Assembly: GCF_001298265.1 (NCBI RefSeq)
Contig: NZ_LGSZ01000045.1
Location: 103,109-167,108, forward strand
Length of the DNA: 64,000 nt
DNA from: Allobosea vaviloviae
GTDB lineage: Bacteria > Pseudomonadota > Alphaproteobacteria > Rhizobiales > Beijerinckiaceae
Direction of reading: 5' to 3'
The notes under the pieces are model-generated. The model did no database searches and was not told where the DNA came from. It saw only the letters and a list, made by a program, of their open reading frames with translations. Of this stretch, positions 63,472 through 64,000 are shown one piece after another; the stretch's first letter is position 1; each line of letters starts with the position of its first letter. Position numbers and translations under genes: made by a program.

Positions 63472-64000
63472 TCAGCCATCGTGAAAATAATCATGCACTG
63501 CCTTGGCTGTGGCGGCGTTGACTCCGGGCGTCCGCATGAGGTCGTCGAGCTTGGCGCGCTTGATCGCCTTGACCGTGCCGAAGTGCAAAAGCAGCGCCCG
63601 CTTGCGTGACGGCCCGATGCCGGGGATCTCGTCGAGCGGGTTGGTCATCGTGTCCTTCTTGCGCCGCGCCCGATGCGTGCCGATGGCAAAGCGATGGGCC
63701 TCGTCGCGCAGGCGCTGGATGAAATACAGCGCCGGATCGCGCGGCTGCAGCTTGAAGGGCTCGCGCCCGACCATGTGAAAGGTCTCGCGCATGGCGTTGC
63801 GGTCCTCGCCCTTGGCGATGGCGACGAGCGGGATGTCGCCGCCGCCGAGCTCGGCCATGATCTTGCGCGCGGCTTCAAACTGCCCCTTGCCGCCGTCGAC
63901 GATGACGAGATCGGGGCGCGTGGGGAAGGTGTCGTCGTCGGGGGCTTCGGTTGCAGGCGGGGCGCTAGCCCTCCCCCCGCTTGCGGTGGGGAGGGTTGGG
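63472..64000 (-). CDS. uvrC: Excinuclease ABC subunit C, C-terminal part (5' end outside window)
   Basis: Only the C-terminal ~175 codons are present. The UvrC nuclease domain shows [13 protein letters not shown], then [14 protein letters not shown] and [27 protein letters not shown]. Two helix-hairpin-helix motifs follow ([17 protein letters not shown] and [16 protein letters not shown]). UvrC makes both incisions in nucleotide excision repair. In the region before the conserved D-L-V-I-V-D-G-G, a copy of the CCGCTTGCGG palindrome is translated in frame as an extra G/P/A/T-rich loop. The frame stays open to the window edge. Confidence 0.92.
   Translation of the reverse strand, partial: PTLPTASGGRASAPPATEAPDDDTFPTRPDLVIVDGGKGQFEAARKIMAELGGGDIPLVAIAKGEDRNAMRETFHMVGREPFKLQPRDPALYFIQRLRDEAHRFAIGTHRARRKKDTMTNPLDEIPGIGPSRKRALLLHFGTVKAIKRAKLDDLMRTPGVNAATAKAVHDYFHDG
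63969..64000. repeat. Palindromic repeat (CCGCTTGCGGTGGGG type) inside uvrC
   Basis: These 32 bases match 12656-12687 at 31 positions. They are read on the minus strand as part of the uvrC frame ([10 protein letters not shown]) with no stop. The element continues past the window edge, so its full length and its effect on frame upstream cannot be seen. Confidence 0.8.

Overview
The window is GC-rich, gene-dense chromosome from an alphaproteobacterium, most likely of the order Hyphomicrobiales (Rhizobiales). The gene content and the style of the dispersed palindromic repeats suggest a Bosea-like genome; that genus guess is inference from memory, not a search. Nearly everything is core chromosomal content. 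I see no phage, insertion sequence, CRISPR array, rRNA or tRNA gene.

Layout. 1-4.9 kb: end of an FkbM-type methyltransferase, an exported protein of unknown function, hydroxypyruvate isomerase and glucokinase in overlapping order, a membrane acyltransferase with a strange C-terminus, and a small IGHNGGPPL protein. 5-10.3 kb: an ABC-F ATPase, an SDR dehydrogenase followed by the relic of a second SDR, a metallophosphoesterase, a NUDIX hydrolase and a GNAT acetyltransferase. 10.5-17.8 kb (minus strand): a MoxR / DUF58 / BatA-DUF4159 / membrane amidotransferase-like operon whose late junctions are each filled by a palindromic repeat. 18-24 kb: DUF1285, NudL-type hydrolase, DUF6111 and CCA-adding enzyme in tight order, then trmL-hemF on the other strand and an ABC exporter. 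24.4-27.3 kb: the cytochrome bc1 operon petABC with a clear terminator. 27.4-30.5 kb: mtnP-apt-mtnA and a class II aldolase, which together fit the dihydroxyacetone-phosphate shunt for 5'-methylthioadenosine.

30.6-40 kb: a diguanylate cyclase, then a long minus-strand catabolic stretch. It holds a HypD-like deaminase of the DapA fold, an M24 prolidase-type peptidase, a GntR/FCD regulator, an orphan TRAP binding protein, a PanE-like reductase translationally coupled to an FMN alpha-hydroxyacid oxidase, and a double MaoC protein. 40-49 kb: ychF, a VapBC-like pair, pth and rplY, a GAF-GGDEF-EAL protein, a queuosine-precursor transporter overlapping queC, prs and a lipoprotein. 49-55 kb: ubiK, a YbjN protein, proC, a TetR regulator, a chemoreceptor and csaA. 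55-64 kb: a flavin monooxygenase, a histidine kinase and OmpR-type regulator pair, a MarR regulator divergent from ilvE, a DUF1176 protein, and uvrC-pgsA-moaD-moaE reading leftward from the window edge.

The most distinctive non-coding signal is a set of long imperfect palindromes. Most begin with GTCAT or GTCAC and end with ATGAC, and they sit between genes and inside operons. An unrelated palindrome (core CCGCTTGCGGTGGGG) occurs once between genes and once inside the uvrC reading frame without breaking it.
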